Below, piece after piece: positions 18,860-28,769 of a DNA stretch of 64,000 nucleotides. The notes under the pieces are model-generated. The model saw only the letters and a program-made list of their open reading frames with translations, did not search any database and was not told the origin of the DNA. The position numbers were made by a program, and so were the translations under genes. The stretch covers positions 1,633,001 to 1,697,000 of the forward strand of contig NZ_WTYU01000001.1 of NCBI RefSeq assembly GCF_009827615.1. Reading direction: 5' to 3'. This stretch comes from Allopontixanthobacter confluentis (GTDB lineage Bacteria > Pseudomonadota > Alphaproteobacteria > Sphingomonadales > Sphingomonadaceae). Numbering within the stretch: the stretch's first letter is position 1; every line of letters begins with the position of its first letter.

Positions 18860-19597
18860 TCAACTAACTTCTAGTTCCCGTAAAACCGCCAGGATCGATT
18901 CTTCGGAATAGGCAAAGCCGATATGGGTGCAGCGCAGCGCCACCGCGCGATCACGCTCGCCTTGCCTGCCGCAGGAACTACGGGGGCTGACAATGCCGTC
19001 GCGCGCGCTCCAGAAAGCGATGGTGGGCACGGGCGGTTTTCCCGATACATCCTGCGAAACAGGCGGCGTTTCCACGCTATGTCCGGTGACAAACTGGTAA
19101 ATACGCCACGCATTATTGGCCCGCGGGCTGCCCGAAAACGGGGATCCCATCGTAATCACCTTGGCCACTGCTTCAGGATGGCGCTTGGCCAGTTCGCGCG
19201 CGAACAGCCCGCCCAGGCTCCATCCCACCAGCACCACCGGTTCACCATAACGGTCATGCAGATCAAGCAGGCGCTGTTCCAATATGGCAAAGTTTTCCGG
19301 CGTCGGGCCCAGATTGAACCCCATGCCCCAGCGTTTTACCTTGTGGCCAGCGCGTTCAAGCTGCCGCGCCATATAGCGCATCCTGATGGGGTGAGTGCCA
19401 AAGCCGGGCAACAGCATCACCTTGCGGGGCTGCTCCGCCGGCTGGATATCAATATGTCGGCCCAGCCGCCTGAATGGTTCGATCACCGCCTGCGTTTCTG
19501 CCAGCAGGCGCAAGATGGAAGGGGAGCGGACATCCTCGGGCGCAGCTTCCCGCGCCAGAGCCAGCCGCTCGGCCAGGCTGGTGCCTTCAATGCTCAT
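18860..19597 (-). CDS. Alpha/beta hydrolase
   Basis: Cytoplasmic alpha/beta-hydrolase of about 245 residues. The nucleophile elbow is GWSLGG (Ser127), an oxyanion-side segment [11 protein letters not shown] precedes it, and candidate acid and His residues are Asp in SARDGIVSP and His in CTHIGFAY near the C-terminus. It resembles lipase- or PGAP1-like hydrolases. Three starts are possible: ATG codons 18 bases apart and a TTG further upstream; the most internal ATG was chosen, with no clear ribosome-binding site for any. It shares a 132-base divergent promoter region with uvrB and precedes the ATP-grasp/Anbu cluster on the same strand by 72 bases, so it could be the first gene of that transcript. 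Confidence 0.78.
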   Translation of the reverse strand: MSIEGTSLAERLALAREAAPEDVRSPSILRLLAETQAVIEPFRRLGRHIDIQPAEQPRKVMLLPGFGTHPIRMRYMARQLERAGHKVKRWGMGFNLGPTPENFAILEQRLLDLHDRYGEPVVLVGWSLGGLFARELAKRHPEAVAKVITMGSPFSGSPRANNAWRIYQFVTGHSVETPPVSQDVSGKPPVPTIAFWSARDGIVSPRSSCGRQGERDRAVALRCTHIGFAYSEESILAVLRELEVS

Positions 19598-19729
19598 CTG
19601 TGCCACGTCGCGCATGTGGCAGGCGGCATCCCGAGTTTTCCCATCCTGCTCATGCCTTCTCAAATACCCGTTTCCTCACGCTGTGCCAACTTCTTGCTGT
19701 TGCAGGTGATCCTCCCCATATGCACAGCC

Positions 19730-21916
19730 ATGTCAGAACTCGTCATTCGCCGCGGCCTGGAAGAACCCGATACTTCCAGAGATTTCAAACCTCACAAGCC
19801 CAAGCGGCCCGAAAAATCCATGCCCGGCCGCAGGTTCGAACTGGTGTCGGAATATGAACCTGCCGGCGACCAGCCGACGGCGATTGCCGAACTGGTGGCA
19901 GGGACCAAGGATGACGAACAGACGCAGGTGCTGCTGGGTGTTACCGGCTCCGGCAAGACGTTTACCATGGCCAAGATCATCGAAACCTTGCAGCGCCCCG
20001 CGCTGATCCTGGCGCCCAACAAGATTCTGGCGGCCCAGCTTTACGGAGAATTCAAAAGTTTCTTCCCCAATAATGCGGTCGAATATTTCGTCAGCTATTA
20101 CGATTACTATCAGCCGGAAGCCTATGTGCCGCGGTCCGATACCTATATCGAGAAGGAATCCTCGGTAAACGAGGCGATTGACCGGATGCGCCATTCGGCA
20201 ACCCGCGCCCTGCTGGAACGCGACGATGTCATCATCGTGGCGTCTGTGTCCTGCCTCTATGGCATCGGTTCTGTCGAAACCTATTCGGCGATGATCTTCG
20301 ACATCAAGACAGGCGATACGGTCGACCAGCGCGAATTGATCCGCAAGCTGGTGGCCCTGCAATACAAGCGCAATGACGCCGCCTTTGCGCGCGGCAATTT
20401 CCGGGTGCGCGGTGATAATCTGGAAATTTTCCCCAGCCATTATGAAGACATGGCATGGCGCGTCAGCTTTTTTGGTGATGACATCGAAAGCATCAGCGAA
20501 TTTGACCCGCTGACGGGCAAGAAAGGCGCGGCCCTGGAAAAGGTCCGTGTATATGCCAATTCGCATTATGTGACCCCGGGCCCGACCATGAAACAGGCCA
20601 GCCAGGCCATCAAGTTCGAGCTGGAAGAACGGCTGAAGGAACTGCACGCCGAAGGCCAGTTGCTGGAAGCGCAGCGGCTGGAACAGCGGACCAATTTTGA
20701 CCTGGAAATGATTGCCGCCACTGGCAGTTGCGCCGGGATTGAAAATTACTCGCGCTTCCTGACCGGCCGCCTGCCGGGCGAACCGCCGCCGACATTGTTT
20801 GAATATCTGCCTGAAAACGCCCTGCTGTTTGTCGATGAAAGCCACCAGACCGTGCCGCAGATCGGCGCGATGGCCAAGGGCGACCACCGCCGCAAGCTGA
20901 CCCTGGCGGAATATGGCTTCCGCCTGCCCAGCTGTATCGACAACCGGCCGTTGCGCTTCAACGAATGGGACGCGATGCGCCCGCAGACCTTTGCCGTGTC
21001 TGCCACGCCCGGAAATTGGGAAATGGACCAGACCGGCGGCGTTTTTGCCGAACAGGTCATTCGGCCCACCGGCCTGATTGATCCGCCGGTGGAAATCCGC
21101 CCGACGGAAGATCAGGTGCAGGACTGTATCGAGGAATGCCGCAAGGTCGCGGCCAATGGTTACCGCACGCTGGTGACCACGCTGACCAAGCGGATGGCAG
21201 AAGACCTCACCGAATTCATGCACGAAGCGGGCCTGCGGGTGCGTTACATGCATTCCGACGTGGAAACGCTGGAGCGGATCGAGCTGATCCGCGATTTGCG
21301 GCTGGGCGTGTATGATGTGCTGGTGGGCATCAACCTGCTGCGCGAAGGGCTGGATATTCCCGAATGCGGCCTTGTCACGATCCTGGACGCGGACAAGGAA
21401 GGCTTTCTGCGCTCTGAAACATCGCTCATCCAGACCATTGGCCGTGCGGCGCGCAATGTGGACGGGCGTGTTATTCTCTATGCCGACAGGATGACCGGCA
21501 GCATGGAACGGGCCATTGCCGAAACCGACCGCAGGCGCGAAAGACAGCACGAATTCAATGTGAAACATGGCATCACGCCGACCACCATCAAACGCAACAT
21601 CCAGGATATTGTCGCCCATACTGCCAGCCAGGATGGGGTTACCATCGGCACGGGTGATGATGCGCGCAACAATATGGTGGGTCACAATCTGCGCGGCTAT
21701 ATCGAAGACCTTGAAAAGCGGATGCGCAATGCCGCCGCTGATCTGGAATTCGAGGAAGCAGGCCGGATTCGCGATGAAATCCGCCGGTTGGAAGCAGATG
21801 AGCTGGGCATCCCCGATGGCGATAAAAAAGCGCCGCTGGTGGGCAGGTCCAATGAAGGCAAGCCCGGAACGCGCAAGATGCGTTACGGGCAAACCCAGCG
21901 CAAATGGAAGAAATGA
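19730..21916 (+). CDS. uvrB: Excinuclease ABC subunit B (UvrB)
   Basis: UvrB of nucleotide-excision repair, 728 residues; it verifies damage handed over by UvrA and recruits UvrC. Walker A GVTGSGKT is at 70-77, the beta-hairpin that probes the helix is [12 protein letters not shown] (about 123-134), the DESH helicase box is at 369-372, and motifs V and VI ([21 protein letters not shown]) are present. The C-terminal UVR domain that contacts UvrC is at about 675-710 ([22 protein letters not shown]). The ATG chosen removes a long frame extension running antisense through the hydrolase gene. An ATG 90 bases later ([12 protein letters not shown]) is an alternative. Confidence 0.96.
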   Translation: MSELVIRRGLEEPDTSRDFKPHKPKRPEKSMPGRRFELVSEYEPAGDQPTAIAELVAGTKDDEQTQVLLGVTGSGKTFTMAKIIETLQRPALILAPNKILAAQLYGEFKSFFPNNAVEYFVSYYDYYQPEAYVPRSDTYIEKESSVNEAIDRMRHSATRALLERDDVIIVASVSCLYGIGSVETYSAMIFDIKTGDTVDQRELIRKLVALQYKRNDAAFARGNFRVRGDNLEIFPSHYEDMAWRVSFFGDDIESISEFDPLTGKKGAALEKVRVYANSHYVTPGPTMKQASQAIKFELEERLKELHAEGQLLEAQRLEQRTNFDLEMIAATGSCAGIENYSRFLTGRLPGEPPPTLFEYLPENALLFVDESHQTVPQIGAMAKGDHRRKLTLAEYGFRLPSCIDNRPLRFNEWDAMRPQTFAVSATPGNWEMDQTGGVFAEQVIRPTGLIDPPVEIRPTEDQVQDCIEECRKVAANGYRTLVTTLTKRMAEDLTEFMHEAGLRVRYMHSDVETLERIELIRDLRLGVYDVLVGINLLREGLDIPECGLVTILDADKEGFLRSETSLIQTIGRAARNVDGRVILYADRMTGSMERAIAETDRRRERQHEFNVKHGITPTTIKRNIQDIVAHTASQDGVTIGTGDDARNNMVGHNLRGYIEDLEKRMRNAAADLEFEEAGRIRDEIRRLEADELGIPDGDKKAPLVGRSNEGKPGTRKMRYGQTQRKWKK

Positions 21917-22084
21917 GGCGGCCTTGCCGCGCATTGAGGCCGTAATTTTCGCCGCAATGATTGCCACCCCGCAGTTGGCGCTTGCCCGCAGGGCACCGGA
22001 AGCGATAGGCGAAATCTATGACAAGAAAACTCGCCATGCCCCGTCCCGCTTTCATGCCCGCCAAGACGCTGGCAAATTGAGAAT

Positions 22085-22651
22085 ATGGCGATGCGTCTGA
22101 TCCCCATGTGCGCCGTGCTTGCGCTGTGTGCCTGCAAGCCGCCCGCCACCGATGATTATGTCGAGCGGGTTGATCTGGCCGAAACCAGCGCCGCTGTGGG
22201 CGAACCCCTGCCATCGCCCGACGCGACAGATGCAGTATGGGCGCAAACCACGGCTGACCGGATTGTCTATGGTATTCCAGGCCAAGTGCCGTTCCTCGCG
22301 CTGGCGTGCGACGTGAATGCCGCTGGCGCTGCACAGATCCATATCACCCGGTTTGCCCCGGCAGATGCGCGGGCCAAGGCGCTGCTTGCGCTGATTGGCA
22401 ATGGCCATATCGCGCGCCTGCCGGTCGATGCGAAATGGAACGGGCAGGCGTGGTTGTGGGAAGGATCTGTTTCTGCAGATGACCCGCGCAGCGAAGTGCT
22501 GACAGGCACACGCAAGATCACTGCCACCTTGCCCGGCGCCGGAATGCTGGACCTTAATCCGAGCCCGATGCCGAGCCAGCTGGTAGAAGCGTGCCGCCAG
22601 AAACAGATGGCTGCCGCTCCCCCGAAATTGGCCCCGAAATCGGCCCAGTAA
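22085..22651 (+). CDS. Hypothetical lipoprotein
   Basis: Protein of 188 residues with a lipoprotein signal: MAMRLIPMCAVLALCAC, lipobox LCAC, modified Cys17. The body contains no motif I recognise. Its middle, with a FLALAC stretch (about residues 69-74) followed by ITRFAPADARAKALLALIGNGH, looks like a small beta-rich domain. The C-terminus is Pro/Ala/Lys-rich. A second ATG two codons in is an equal start candidate. The 3' end overlaps the convergent DsbD-like gene by 98 bases, so one or both reading frames use the shared DNA for a low-complexity tail. Function unknown. Confidence 0.7.
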   Translation: MAMRLIPMCAVLALCACKPPATDDYVERVDLAETSAAVGEPLPSPDATDAVWAQTTADRIVYGIPGQVPFLALACDVNAAGAAQIHITRFAPADARAKALLALIGNGHIARLPVDAKWNGQAWLWEGSVSADDPRSEVLTGTRKITATLPGAGMLDLNPSPMPSQLVEACRQKQMAAAPPKLAPKSAQ

Positions 22652-24740
22652 CAGGTCCAGTACCAACCAAAGTAACCAGCGTTTCAGGCCCCAGCACCTG
22701 ACCAAGCTGTTGCGCGCTGCCGCCCGGCGGATACCACAGATATAAAGGCACGCCCGCGGCGCCATGGCTGGTCAGAAAACGGGTAATTTCAGGGTCGCGC
22801 CGGGTCCAGTCCCCGACAAGTGCGATGACCCCTGCCTTCGCAAACGCATCACGCGTTGCCTCGCGCTCGATCGCAACGCTTTCGTTGACCTTGCAGCTGA
22901 GGCACCAGTCCGCGGTAAACCACACAAACACCGGCTTGCCAGTGCTGCGCGCAGCATCAAGACGCGCCTGCGAAAACGGTTTCGCATCAATCAAGGCGGT
23001 TTCAGACCGCGCCGATTGTGGCGGATCATACGCATCAGCCAGCCCAAATGCGAGCACAATGGCAGCGATAATACCTGCCACAGAAGTAAAGCGGAGCGAT
23101 CTTGTGCCAGCACGCTGCCCGCTGCCCAACGCAGCCAGCGATGCCACCACTGCGGCGCTGATCCCGATGGCCAGAAACGCATATTCGGCCCCTGCCAGCC
23201 GCCATATCAGCCATGCCAGCGCGGCCGCTGTCAGCCCCATGGGTATGGCCATGATATGGCGGAAACGTGCCATCCATGGCCCCGGCGCAGGCAGCAGGCG
23301 GCGCACGGCAGGGATGAAGCCGACCGCCAGAAACGGCAGCGCCAGACCAAGGCCCAGCGCAGCAAACAGCACCATGGCTTCTACCGGCGGTAACAGCAGC
23401 GCTGCGCCAAGCGCGGCGGCCATGAACGGGCCGGTGCACGGCGTTGCTACCACCGCTGCCAGAACGCCTGTCGCAAATGCGCTGGCCGGTTCTCCGCTAC
23501 GTGTGACAGATACAGATGGCAGTTCGAACATACCGGCAAGATTGGCCGTGATGGCCGCCGCCAGCACCAGCAGGCCCACCACCACACCGGGTTCCTGCAA
23601 CTGGAACGCCCAGCCCACCTGTTCGCCCGCTGCGCGCAGTGCCAGCACAAGTCCGCCCAGTGCGGTGCACGCCAGAATGACGCCGGCACTATAGGCCAGC
23701 GCTTCCTTGCGCGCCTGCCGTTCATTTTCGCCAGCGCGGGCAAGACTGAGGGCTTTGAGGCTGAGAATGGGAAAGACGCACGGCATGATATTCAGCAGCA
23801 GCCCGCCTGCCGCCGCGCCCAGCAGCAGCACCAAAAGCGATGGCAGCATAGCGCCATTTGGGGCCACAGGAACGCCAGCGGCACCGACCGCCCCTTTGTC
23901 TGCGCCAAAGTGGACGCCATCATCCTCGTCAAACGCCAGAATGCCTTCGATAGCATCCGGCGCATCACCGCGCAGCGCCAACGGGATTTCCGCAATCAGC
24001 TGGTTGCCCCTGCGGCTGAAACGCTGCGGCGCGGCATAATTGATGATGTCAGTACTGCCGAGAAAGATATGCGGGCGTTCCAGCGGCAGGGTGGCCGGCA
24101 CCGGAATGGCAAGACGCAGCAATTCATCCGTAATTTCAAAGGCAGCACGCTGGTCCAGCAGCGCCGGTATTGCCGCGCGCCAGGCTGCAAAGCGCGGCGC
24201 ATCGGATGCTGTGCCGCTGGTGGCCAGCCGAAACTGCAGCTGAGCATTTTCGGGCACGCAAATGACATCGGTGCAGGCCAGCCACTGCGCATCCAGCGCA
24301 ATCGGAACGCCTGTTTGCGGCAGCGTGCCAGCAGGCACGTGCAGCGGCACCAGCACCGCATATGGGCCTTTGTAAACGTGGTTCATCAGCCCGCTGATCA
24401 GCAATTGACGGGGCACGGGATATTCCGGCTCGCTCGCTTGCCAACCGGCGGGCAATTGCCACTTCAGCTGCATTCCATAGCCAGCATCGCCGGGATTGCG
24501 CCAATATCCGTGCCAGCCATCATCCGGTGTAAAATGAATGGCCACCATTACTGTCTGCCCCGCCGCTATTGGCCCTTCGGCGGCAAGCTGCGCTGCAATA
24601 TGGGTCGGCCGCGCTGCTTCCTGCGCGACCCCGACTGCAGGAACCGCCAGCGCCATGACCAGAGCTACAGCCACAGCCATCAGCGCGAGAATTTTCTGCA
24701 CCAGTCTGATCGGGATGATAGTCTTGTCCATCGGCGGCAT
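22554..24740 (-). CDS. DsbD-like thiol:disulfide interchange protein (ScsB type)
   Basis: Inner-membrane electron-transfer protein of 728 residues that would pass reducing power from cytoplasmic thioredoxin to the periplasm. It has a signal segment (about 13-39), a periplasmic N-domain with a Cys pair (Cys156 and Cys161, ACTDVIC), a DsbD transmembrane core starting with the PCVFPILSLKALS motif around 325-340 and containing ATPCTGPFMAA, and a C-terminal thioredoxin-like domain with CLSC at 613-616. The architecture fits the ScsB/DsbD group. A repetitive Gly/Pro/Ser tail (TGP and SGP repeats, last ~35 residues) follows the thioredoxin fold and overlaps the convergent lipoprotein gene. AAGGA lies just before the first ATG. 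Confidence 0.88.
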   Translation of the reverse strand: MPPMDKTIIPIRLVQKILALMAVAVALVMALAVPAVGVAQEAARPTHIAAQLAAEGPIAAGQTVMVAIHFTPDDGWHGYWRNPGDAGYGMQLKWQLPAGWQASEPEYPVPRQLLISGLMNHVYKGPYAVLVPLHVPAGTLPQTGVPIALDAQWLACTDVICVPENAQLQFRLATSGTASDAPRFAAWRAAIPALLDQRAAFEITDELLRLAIPVPATLPLERPHIFLGSTDIINYAAPQRFSRRGNQLIAEIPLALRGDAPDAIEGILAFDEDDGVHFGADKGAVGAAGVPVAPNGAMLPSLLVLLLGAAAGGLLLNIMPCVFPILSLKALSLARAGENERQARKEALAYSAGVILACTALGGLVLALRAAGEQVGWAFQLQEPGVVVGLLVLAAAITANLAGMFELPSVSVTRSGEPASAFATGVLAAVVATPCTGPFMAAALGAALLLPPVEAMVLFAALGLGLALPFLAVGFIPAVRRLLPAPGPWMARFRHIMAIPMGLTAAALAWLIWRLAGAEYAFLAIGISAAVVASLAALGSGQRAGTRSLRFTSVAGIIAAIVLAFGLADAYDPPQSARSETALIDAKPFSQARLDAARSTGKPVFVWFTADWCLSCKVNESVAIEREATRDAFAKAGVIALVGDWTRRDPEITRFLTSHGAAGVPLYLWYPPGGSAQQLGQVLGPETLVTLVGTGPVTGPISGPISGERQPSVSGGTLLPAGSASGSD

Positions 24741-24816
24741 TGTCCTTGCACGACCACGCGGTCATGGCCAAGGAGATGTTGCATCCTGCGTTGAATAAAA
24801 GGCGGCGAGACTGACC

Positions 24817-26031
24817 ATGAGCGAAAAGCGTGATCTTCTGATATTGGGCGGCGGCCTTGTCGGGATGACCCTGGCGCTGGCCGCAGCCAGAAAAGGCATC
24901 AGCAGCCATGTCGTGGACCGCGCCGATCCGGCTGACCTGACCGCAGATGGGTTCGATGGCCGCGCATCGGCCATTTCAACTGCCAGCTGGAATCTGTTTA
25001 CCAATATTGGCCTGGCTGAACGGCTGGAACCGCATGGCTGCCCCATCCAGTCCATCGCCGTGTCCGACCAATTGCGCCCGGGACGGCTGGATTTTACGCC
25101 AGAACCGCATGAAGGATCGCTCGGGCGGATGTTTGCCAACCGCGAATTGCGGCTGGCGCTGTTTGAAGCGGCCAAGGCTGAACCGTTGATTTCGTGGAAT
25201 TCAAAAGTCGAAGTTACCGCCCGCAGCCGCGGCGAACACGGCGTGGAAGCCACCTTGGCAGACGGGCACACAGTGGCGGCCCGGTTGATGATCGCGGCGG
25301 AAGGGCGCAATTCACCCACGCGTGAGGAAGCCGGGCTGGTGGTAGCCAAATGGGATTATACCCACCGGGCCATCATTGCCGGGCTGACCCATGAATTGCC
25401 GCATGAAAATGTGGCATGGGAAATATTCTACGCCCAAGGGCCATTTGCCCTGCTGCCGATGCTGGATGATGCCGATGGCCGCCATCGCAGCGCGCTGGTG
25501 TGGACAGTAAGCGAAGCCGATGCCGCTGGCGTTCTCAAACTGTCCGACCGGGCGTTTCTGGCCGAAGTGGAAAAGCGCATGGGTGATATTTTCGGCGCAG
25601 TAACTTCGGTGGCGGCGCGATCATCCTTCCCGCTCGGCTTCCACCATACTGCCCGCATCACCGCGCCGCGTCTGGCGCTGGTGGGCGATGCTGCCCATGG
25701 CATCCATCCCATCGCCGGACAGGGTCTGAACCTTGGCCTGCGCGATGTGGGCGCATTGGTGCAGGTTCTGGCAGATGGCATGAAACTGGGGCTGGAAGCA
25801 GGTGATGCGCAATTGCTGGCGCGTTATGAAAAATGGCGCGGGCTGGATGCCTTTACCGTGGCATTGGCAACAGATGGGCTGACCAGACTGTTTGGCGTTC
25901 CGGGCCGTACGGCATCGGCCATCCGGCGTCTGGGCATGGCGGGCATCCAGCGCACACCGGTGCTGAAAAACTGGTTCATGGACGAAGCGCGCGGCGTGAC
26001 AGGCGATATGCCCGAATTGCTGCAATACTGA
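24817..26031 (+). CDS. UbiH/UbiF/Coq6-family FAD-dependent hydroxylase
   Basis: Flavin monooxygenase of 404 residues. The FAD-binding GGGLVG is at 11-16, the family DG motif appears in the middle (RLMIAAEGRNSPTRE), and the second FAD motif GDAAHGIHPIAGQGLNLGLRD is near 290-310, the pattern of ubiquinone-biosynthesis hydroxylases. It is expected to hydroxylate the benzoquinol ring at one of positions C1, C5 or C6; which one cannot be decided from sequence. It diverges from the dsbD-like gene with 76 bases between and is convergent with the mitofilin-like gene. Confidence 0.88.
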   Translation: MSEKRDLLILGGGLVGMTLALAAARKGISSHVVDRADPADLTADGFDGRASAISTASWNLFTNIGLAERLEPHGCPIQSIAVSDQLRPGRLDFTPEPHEGSLGRMFANRELRLALFEAAKAEPLISWNSKVEVTARSRGEHGVEATLADGHTVAARLMIAAEGRNSPTREEAGLVVAKWDYTHRAIIAGLTHELPHENVAWEIFYAQGPFALLPMLDDADGRHRSALVWTVSEADAAGVLKLSDRAFLAEVEKRMGDIFGAVTSVAARSSFPLGFHHTARITAPRLALVGDAAHGIHPIAGQGLNLGLRDVGALVQVLADGMKLGLEAGDAQLLARYEKWRGLDAFTVALATDGLTRLFGVPGRTASAIRRLGMAGIQRTPVLKNWFMDEARGVTGDMPELLQY

Positions 26032-26070
26032 CGATTGTATTCAGCTTTGGCCTGTGCCGGAGTTACTATC

Positions 26071-26997
26071 TTATGGATTATTGCTCTGGCTGACGGGGCT
26101 TGGCTGTTCGACCAGCTGCCCGCTGCCATCGCGCAAGCGCCGCGGTTCCAGCACGGCTGATGTCTCGATCAGGTCCAGCGCCCGCTGGGCTGCGTCATAC
26201 CTTTCGGCATCCCTGATCCACCGCGAGGCGCGGCTGGCACCCGGCAACATTTTCACTTCCTCGATGGCTGCCCGCACTCGCCCGCTTTCCAGGAAATAGC
26301 GAGCCCGTTCCAGCCGGCGTTCCGGCTGGGGCGATGGCGCCGTTTCGCGCCTGACGATGAACAATTCGCTCAATTCGCGCCGGAACCGGTCAAAGGAAGG
26401 TTCCTCGGTTGAATCAGACAATTCCGGCCCCAACCCATCCAACTGCGCCAGCAGCTGATCCAGTGTGACCGGATTGCGCGAAATTTCGATCACCGTGCTG
26501 ACAGCATTGGGCAGTGCATCGCTGAAACGAAGGCGCAACTGGTCAGCCAGATAGCCAAGTTCCGCGCCCCGTTCCAAGGCACGCCGGGTGGCAAAGGCAA
26601 TCAGCAGCCCTTCGGCGCGGGCGGCATTGCCGGTTGCGGCCTGCGATTGAAGGTCAAGCCGCGCCAGACGCTGTTCTGCCGCGGCCAGCCGCTGGTCCAG
26701 ACCGCCCTGTTGCTGAGAAACCCGTTCCACCGCTTCGCTGGCAGCAACGGCCGCCTGGGTTTCTTCAGGGCTTGGCAACCCGGGCGCCCGGGTTGCGGCA
26801 GGCGCTGCGCCATCAGGCAGCCCCATTGCGATCTGCGCCGATTTTCCGGACGGCGTCAGCCTGCTCCAGTCACCATCAACCTTATAGGCGACATAGCCAA
26901 CCAAAGACGCGCCCAGAATGAACGCAGCCAGCGCAACCAGCAGAATGGCGCGCGTAGAACCGGTTTTTCTGCGGCTTTGGCTTGTATGGCTTTCCAT
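26071..26997 (-). CDS. Alphaproteobacterial mitofilin (Mic60-like) protein
   Basis: Protein of 308 residues with one N-terminal membrane anchor (about residues 17-37, AILLVALAAFILGASLVGYVAY), a Gln/Ala-rich coiled-coil segment (about 80-130), and a C-terminal domain matching the mitofilin signature: FRRELSELFIV, then RARYFLESGRVRAAIEEVKMLPG and WIRDAERYDAAQRALDLIE. Alphaproteobacterial Mic60 is the relative of the mitochondrial cristae-junction protein, and its gene is known to sit in heme-biosynthesis operons, as here behind hemC and hemD. The ATG chosen has GGGAA upstream and removes an overlap with hemD. It probably anchors in the inner membrane and shapes it or contacts the outer membrane. 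Confidence 0.8.
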   Translation of the reverse strand: MESHTSQSRRKTGSTRAILLVALAAFILGASLVGYVAYKVDGDWSRLTPSGKSAQIAMGLPDGAAPAATRAPGLPSPEETQAAVAASEAVERVSQQQGGLDQRLAAAEQRLARLDLQSQAATGNAARAEGLLIAFATRRALERGAELGYLADQLRLRFSDALPNAVSTVIEISRNPVTLDQLLAQLDGLGPELSDSTEEPSFDRFRRELSELFIVRRETAPSPQPERRLERARYFLESGRVRAAIEEVKMLPGASRASRWIRDAERYDAAQRALDLIETSAVLEPRRLRDGSGQLVEQPSPVSQSNNP

Positions 26998-27055
26998 CAG
27001 TTCCCGTTCTGCAACCCGTGAATTATCGGCCGGGCATAGCGCGCTATATAGTGTG

Positions 27056-27760
27056 CTATGTGGCCAGACTGTCACTACGTCCTTGGCACATGTCTTTTAC
27101 CAAGGCCAGCAGGGCAGTTTCGTCAGGCCGCGCAGCATGGCGGATTTCAGCCCATCCGGTAAGAGCGGCGGCCGAGATGCGCGGGCCAAGAGTGGCAAGC
27201 GAAATACCGCCAAGGTCCACCCCGTGCCGGGTGCATTCTGCATGAAAATGACGCGCTGCTGCGGCCGAATGCAGCATGACCACCCCGCCATTTGCCAGAA
27301 GTTGCGCCAGCTTGGCCGACATGGCCAACGGCTCTGCCTGATAAACAATGCGCTCTGTCACCTGGACATGCGGCGGAATGGCCAGTGGAATCCGTTCCGC
27401 GCCCGCAAGGCGCAGAAACCGTATGCTGTCACCATCCAGATTATCAAGCAGGGCCTGCAACCCGCCTGTTCCTGTTTGCGAGACCTGAAATCCGGCAGCC
27501 TGGGCGATGGCGGCAGTGGATTTTCCCACTGCATGGACCGGTTTGGCGGCAAATTGCGCCAGTTGCGGCCCGCCGTGGCGGATGGCATTGGCACTGCCGA
27601 TCAGCAATGCGTCAATGCCCGCTGCGACAGGTGCTTGCCACGCAGCAGGGCGTATTTCAAACAAGGCTTCGCCCCGCACTTCCAGGCCGGCCTTGCTGGC
27701 AAGGGCGATTGTCAAACCAAGGCCCGGCTGCGGACGGATGGCGAAAATCTGCCCGGCCAT
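27056..27760 (-). CDS. hemD: Uroporphyrinogen-III synthase HemD
   Basis: HemD of 234 residues, which closes and inverts hydroxymethylbilane to uroporphyrinogen III. The sequence is divergent, as usual for HemD, but the hinge-linked two-domain pattern is visible: IRPQPG at the start, LLIGSANAIRHG, VHAVGKSTAAIAQAAGF, IRFLRLAGAER, and VVMLHSAAAARHF then LATLGPRISAAA in the second half. Its ATG overlaps the hemC stop (TGATG), so the genes are translationally coupled. The mitofilin-like gene follows after 58 bases. No fusion with HemX/HemY is present; the downstream gene takes that position. Confidence 0.88.
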   Translation of the reverse strand: MAGQIFAIRPQPGLGLTIALASKAGLEVRGEALFEIRPAAWQAPVAAGIDALLIGSANAIRHGGPQLAQFAAKPVHAVGKSTAAIAQAAGFQVSQTGTGGLQALLDNLDGDSIRFLRLAGAERIPLAIPPHVQVTERIVYQAEPLAMSAKLAQLLANGGVVMLHSAAAARHFHAECTRHGVDLGGISLATLGPRISAAALTGWAEIRHAARPDETALLALVKDMCQGRSDSLAT

Positions 27761-28725
27761 CAGCTGTGCCCAAATGCCCCGTCAGAAGCAGGCCCGTTAA
27801 AATACGCCGTGATGCTGGCCGAAGCGCGGCCCAGAAGATCTGCCGCCAACCGCGCAGGCCCGTCATGATCAGTTACATCGAACACAGATTGGCCGGAAAT
27901 ATGCTCGGCCCCGTCAGGGCTGTAGAGCGCGGCTTCCAGCGTTATCTGGCCGCCGTCCACCGCGCTCAGCACGGCAATCGGGCTATGGCAATTGCCGCCC
28001 AGCGCAGCCAGCAGGGCCCGCTCTGTCATCACGCCAGTATGGCTGGGGGCATGGTCAATTTCTGCCAGAATTTGCCGCATGGTGTCATCCGACGTACGGC
28101 ATTCAATCCCGATCGCACCTTGTGCCGGTGCTGGCAGCCATTCATCCACCGCAAGCGGCGTGCCCGTACCGGTGCGGCCCAGACGTTCCAACCCGGCAGC
28201 AGCCAGCAGGGTGACGTCCGCTTCGCCCGCTGCCAGTTTTGCCAGACGCGATGCGACATTGCCGCGAAACATGACGATTTCGCAATCTGGCCGGCGATAG
28301 AGCATTTGTGCCGCCCGGCGCGGCGCGCTCGTGCCGACACGCGCGCCCTGCGGAATGCCGGTGATGCTGGACGCACCGATCAGCACATCGCGCACATCCG
28401 CACGCGGCAGAATGGCGGCGATGGTCAGCGCAGCGGGACGGATTGTTTCCACATCTTTCATGGAATGGACCGCTGCATCAATATGGCCTTGCGCCAGCCA
28501 TGCATCCAGTTCCTTGGTCCACAAGGCCTTGCCGCCAAGGTCAGCCAGCGGCTGGTTCAAAATCCGGTCCCCGCTGGCGCGCACTGGCACCAGTTCCACC
28601 GCGCTTTCATCCCACCCATGGGCAGCACACAGGCGGGCGCGCGTTTCATGGGCCTGCGCCATGGCAAGCGGCGATTGGCGAGTCCCGATACGGATGGGGG
28701 CGGATGGTTTGGCGTGTCTGGTCAT
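27760..28725 (-). CDS. hemC: Porphobilinogen deaminase (hydroxymethylbilane synthase)
   Basis: HemC of 321 residues, joining four porphobilinogens into hydroxymethylbilane. Recognisable parts are RIGTRQSPLAMAQA at 12-25, the catalytic-Asp region HIDAAVHSMKDVE near 81-93, the Arg cluster GTSAPRR (131-137), and the dipyrromethane-cofactor Cys246 in LGGNCHSPIAV. It heads the minus-strand transcript hemC-hemD-mitofilin and diverges from tsaD with 44 bases between the two starts. Confidence 0.95.
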   Translation of the reverse strand: MTRHAKPSAPIRIGTRQSPLAMAQAHETRARLCAAHGWDESAVELVPVRASGDRILNQPLADLGGKALWTKELDAWLAQGHIDAAVHSMKDVETIRPAALTIAAILPRADVRDVLIGASSITGIPQGARVGTSAPRRAAQMLYRRPDCEIVMFRGNVASRLAKLAAGEADVTLLAAAGLERLGRTGTGTPLAVDEWLPAPAQGAIGIECRTSDDTMRQILAEIDHAPSHTGVMTERALLAALGGNCHSPIAVLSAVDGGQITLEAALYSPDGAEHISGQSVFDVTDHDGPARLAADLLGRASASITAYFNGPASDGAFGHS

Positions 28726-28769
28726 AGGGCCTACTTGCCCTAGCCATCCATCTCGTTCAGGGGAAGCCC

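Noticed and set aside
19733-21967. A very long open frame (over 700 codons) on the strand opposite uvrB
   Set aside because: It is the antisense shadow of a conserved high-GC gene; the sequence has no recognisable domains and is rich in His, Arg and Phe as such shadows are.
28741-28769. Possible riboswitch or attenuator between hemC and tsaD
   Set aside because: The gap between the divergent starts is only 44 bases, too short for a known riboswitch class.
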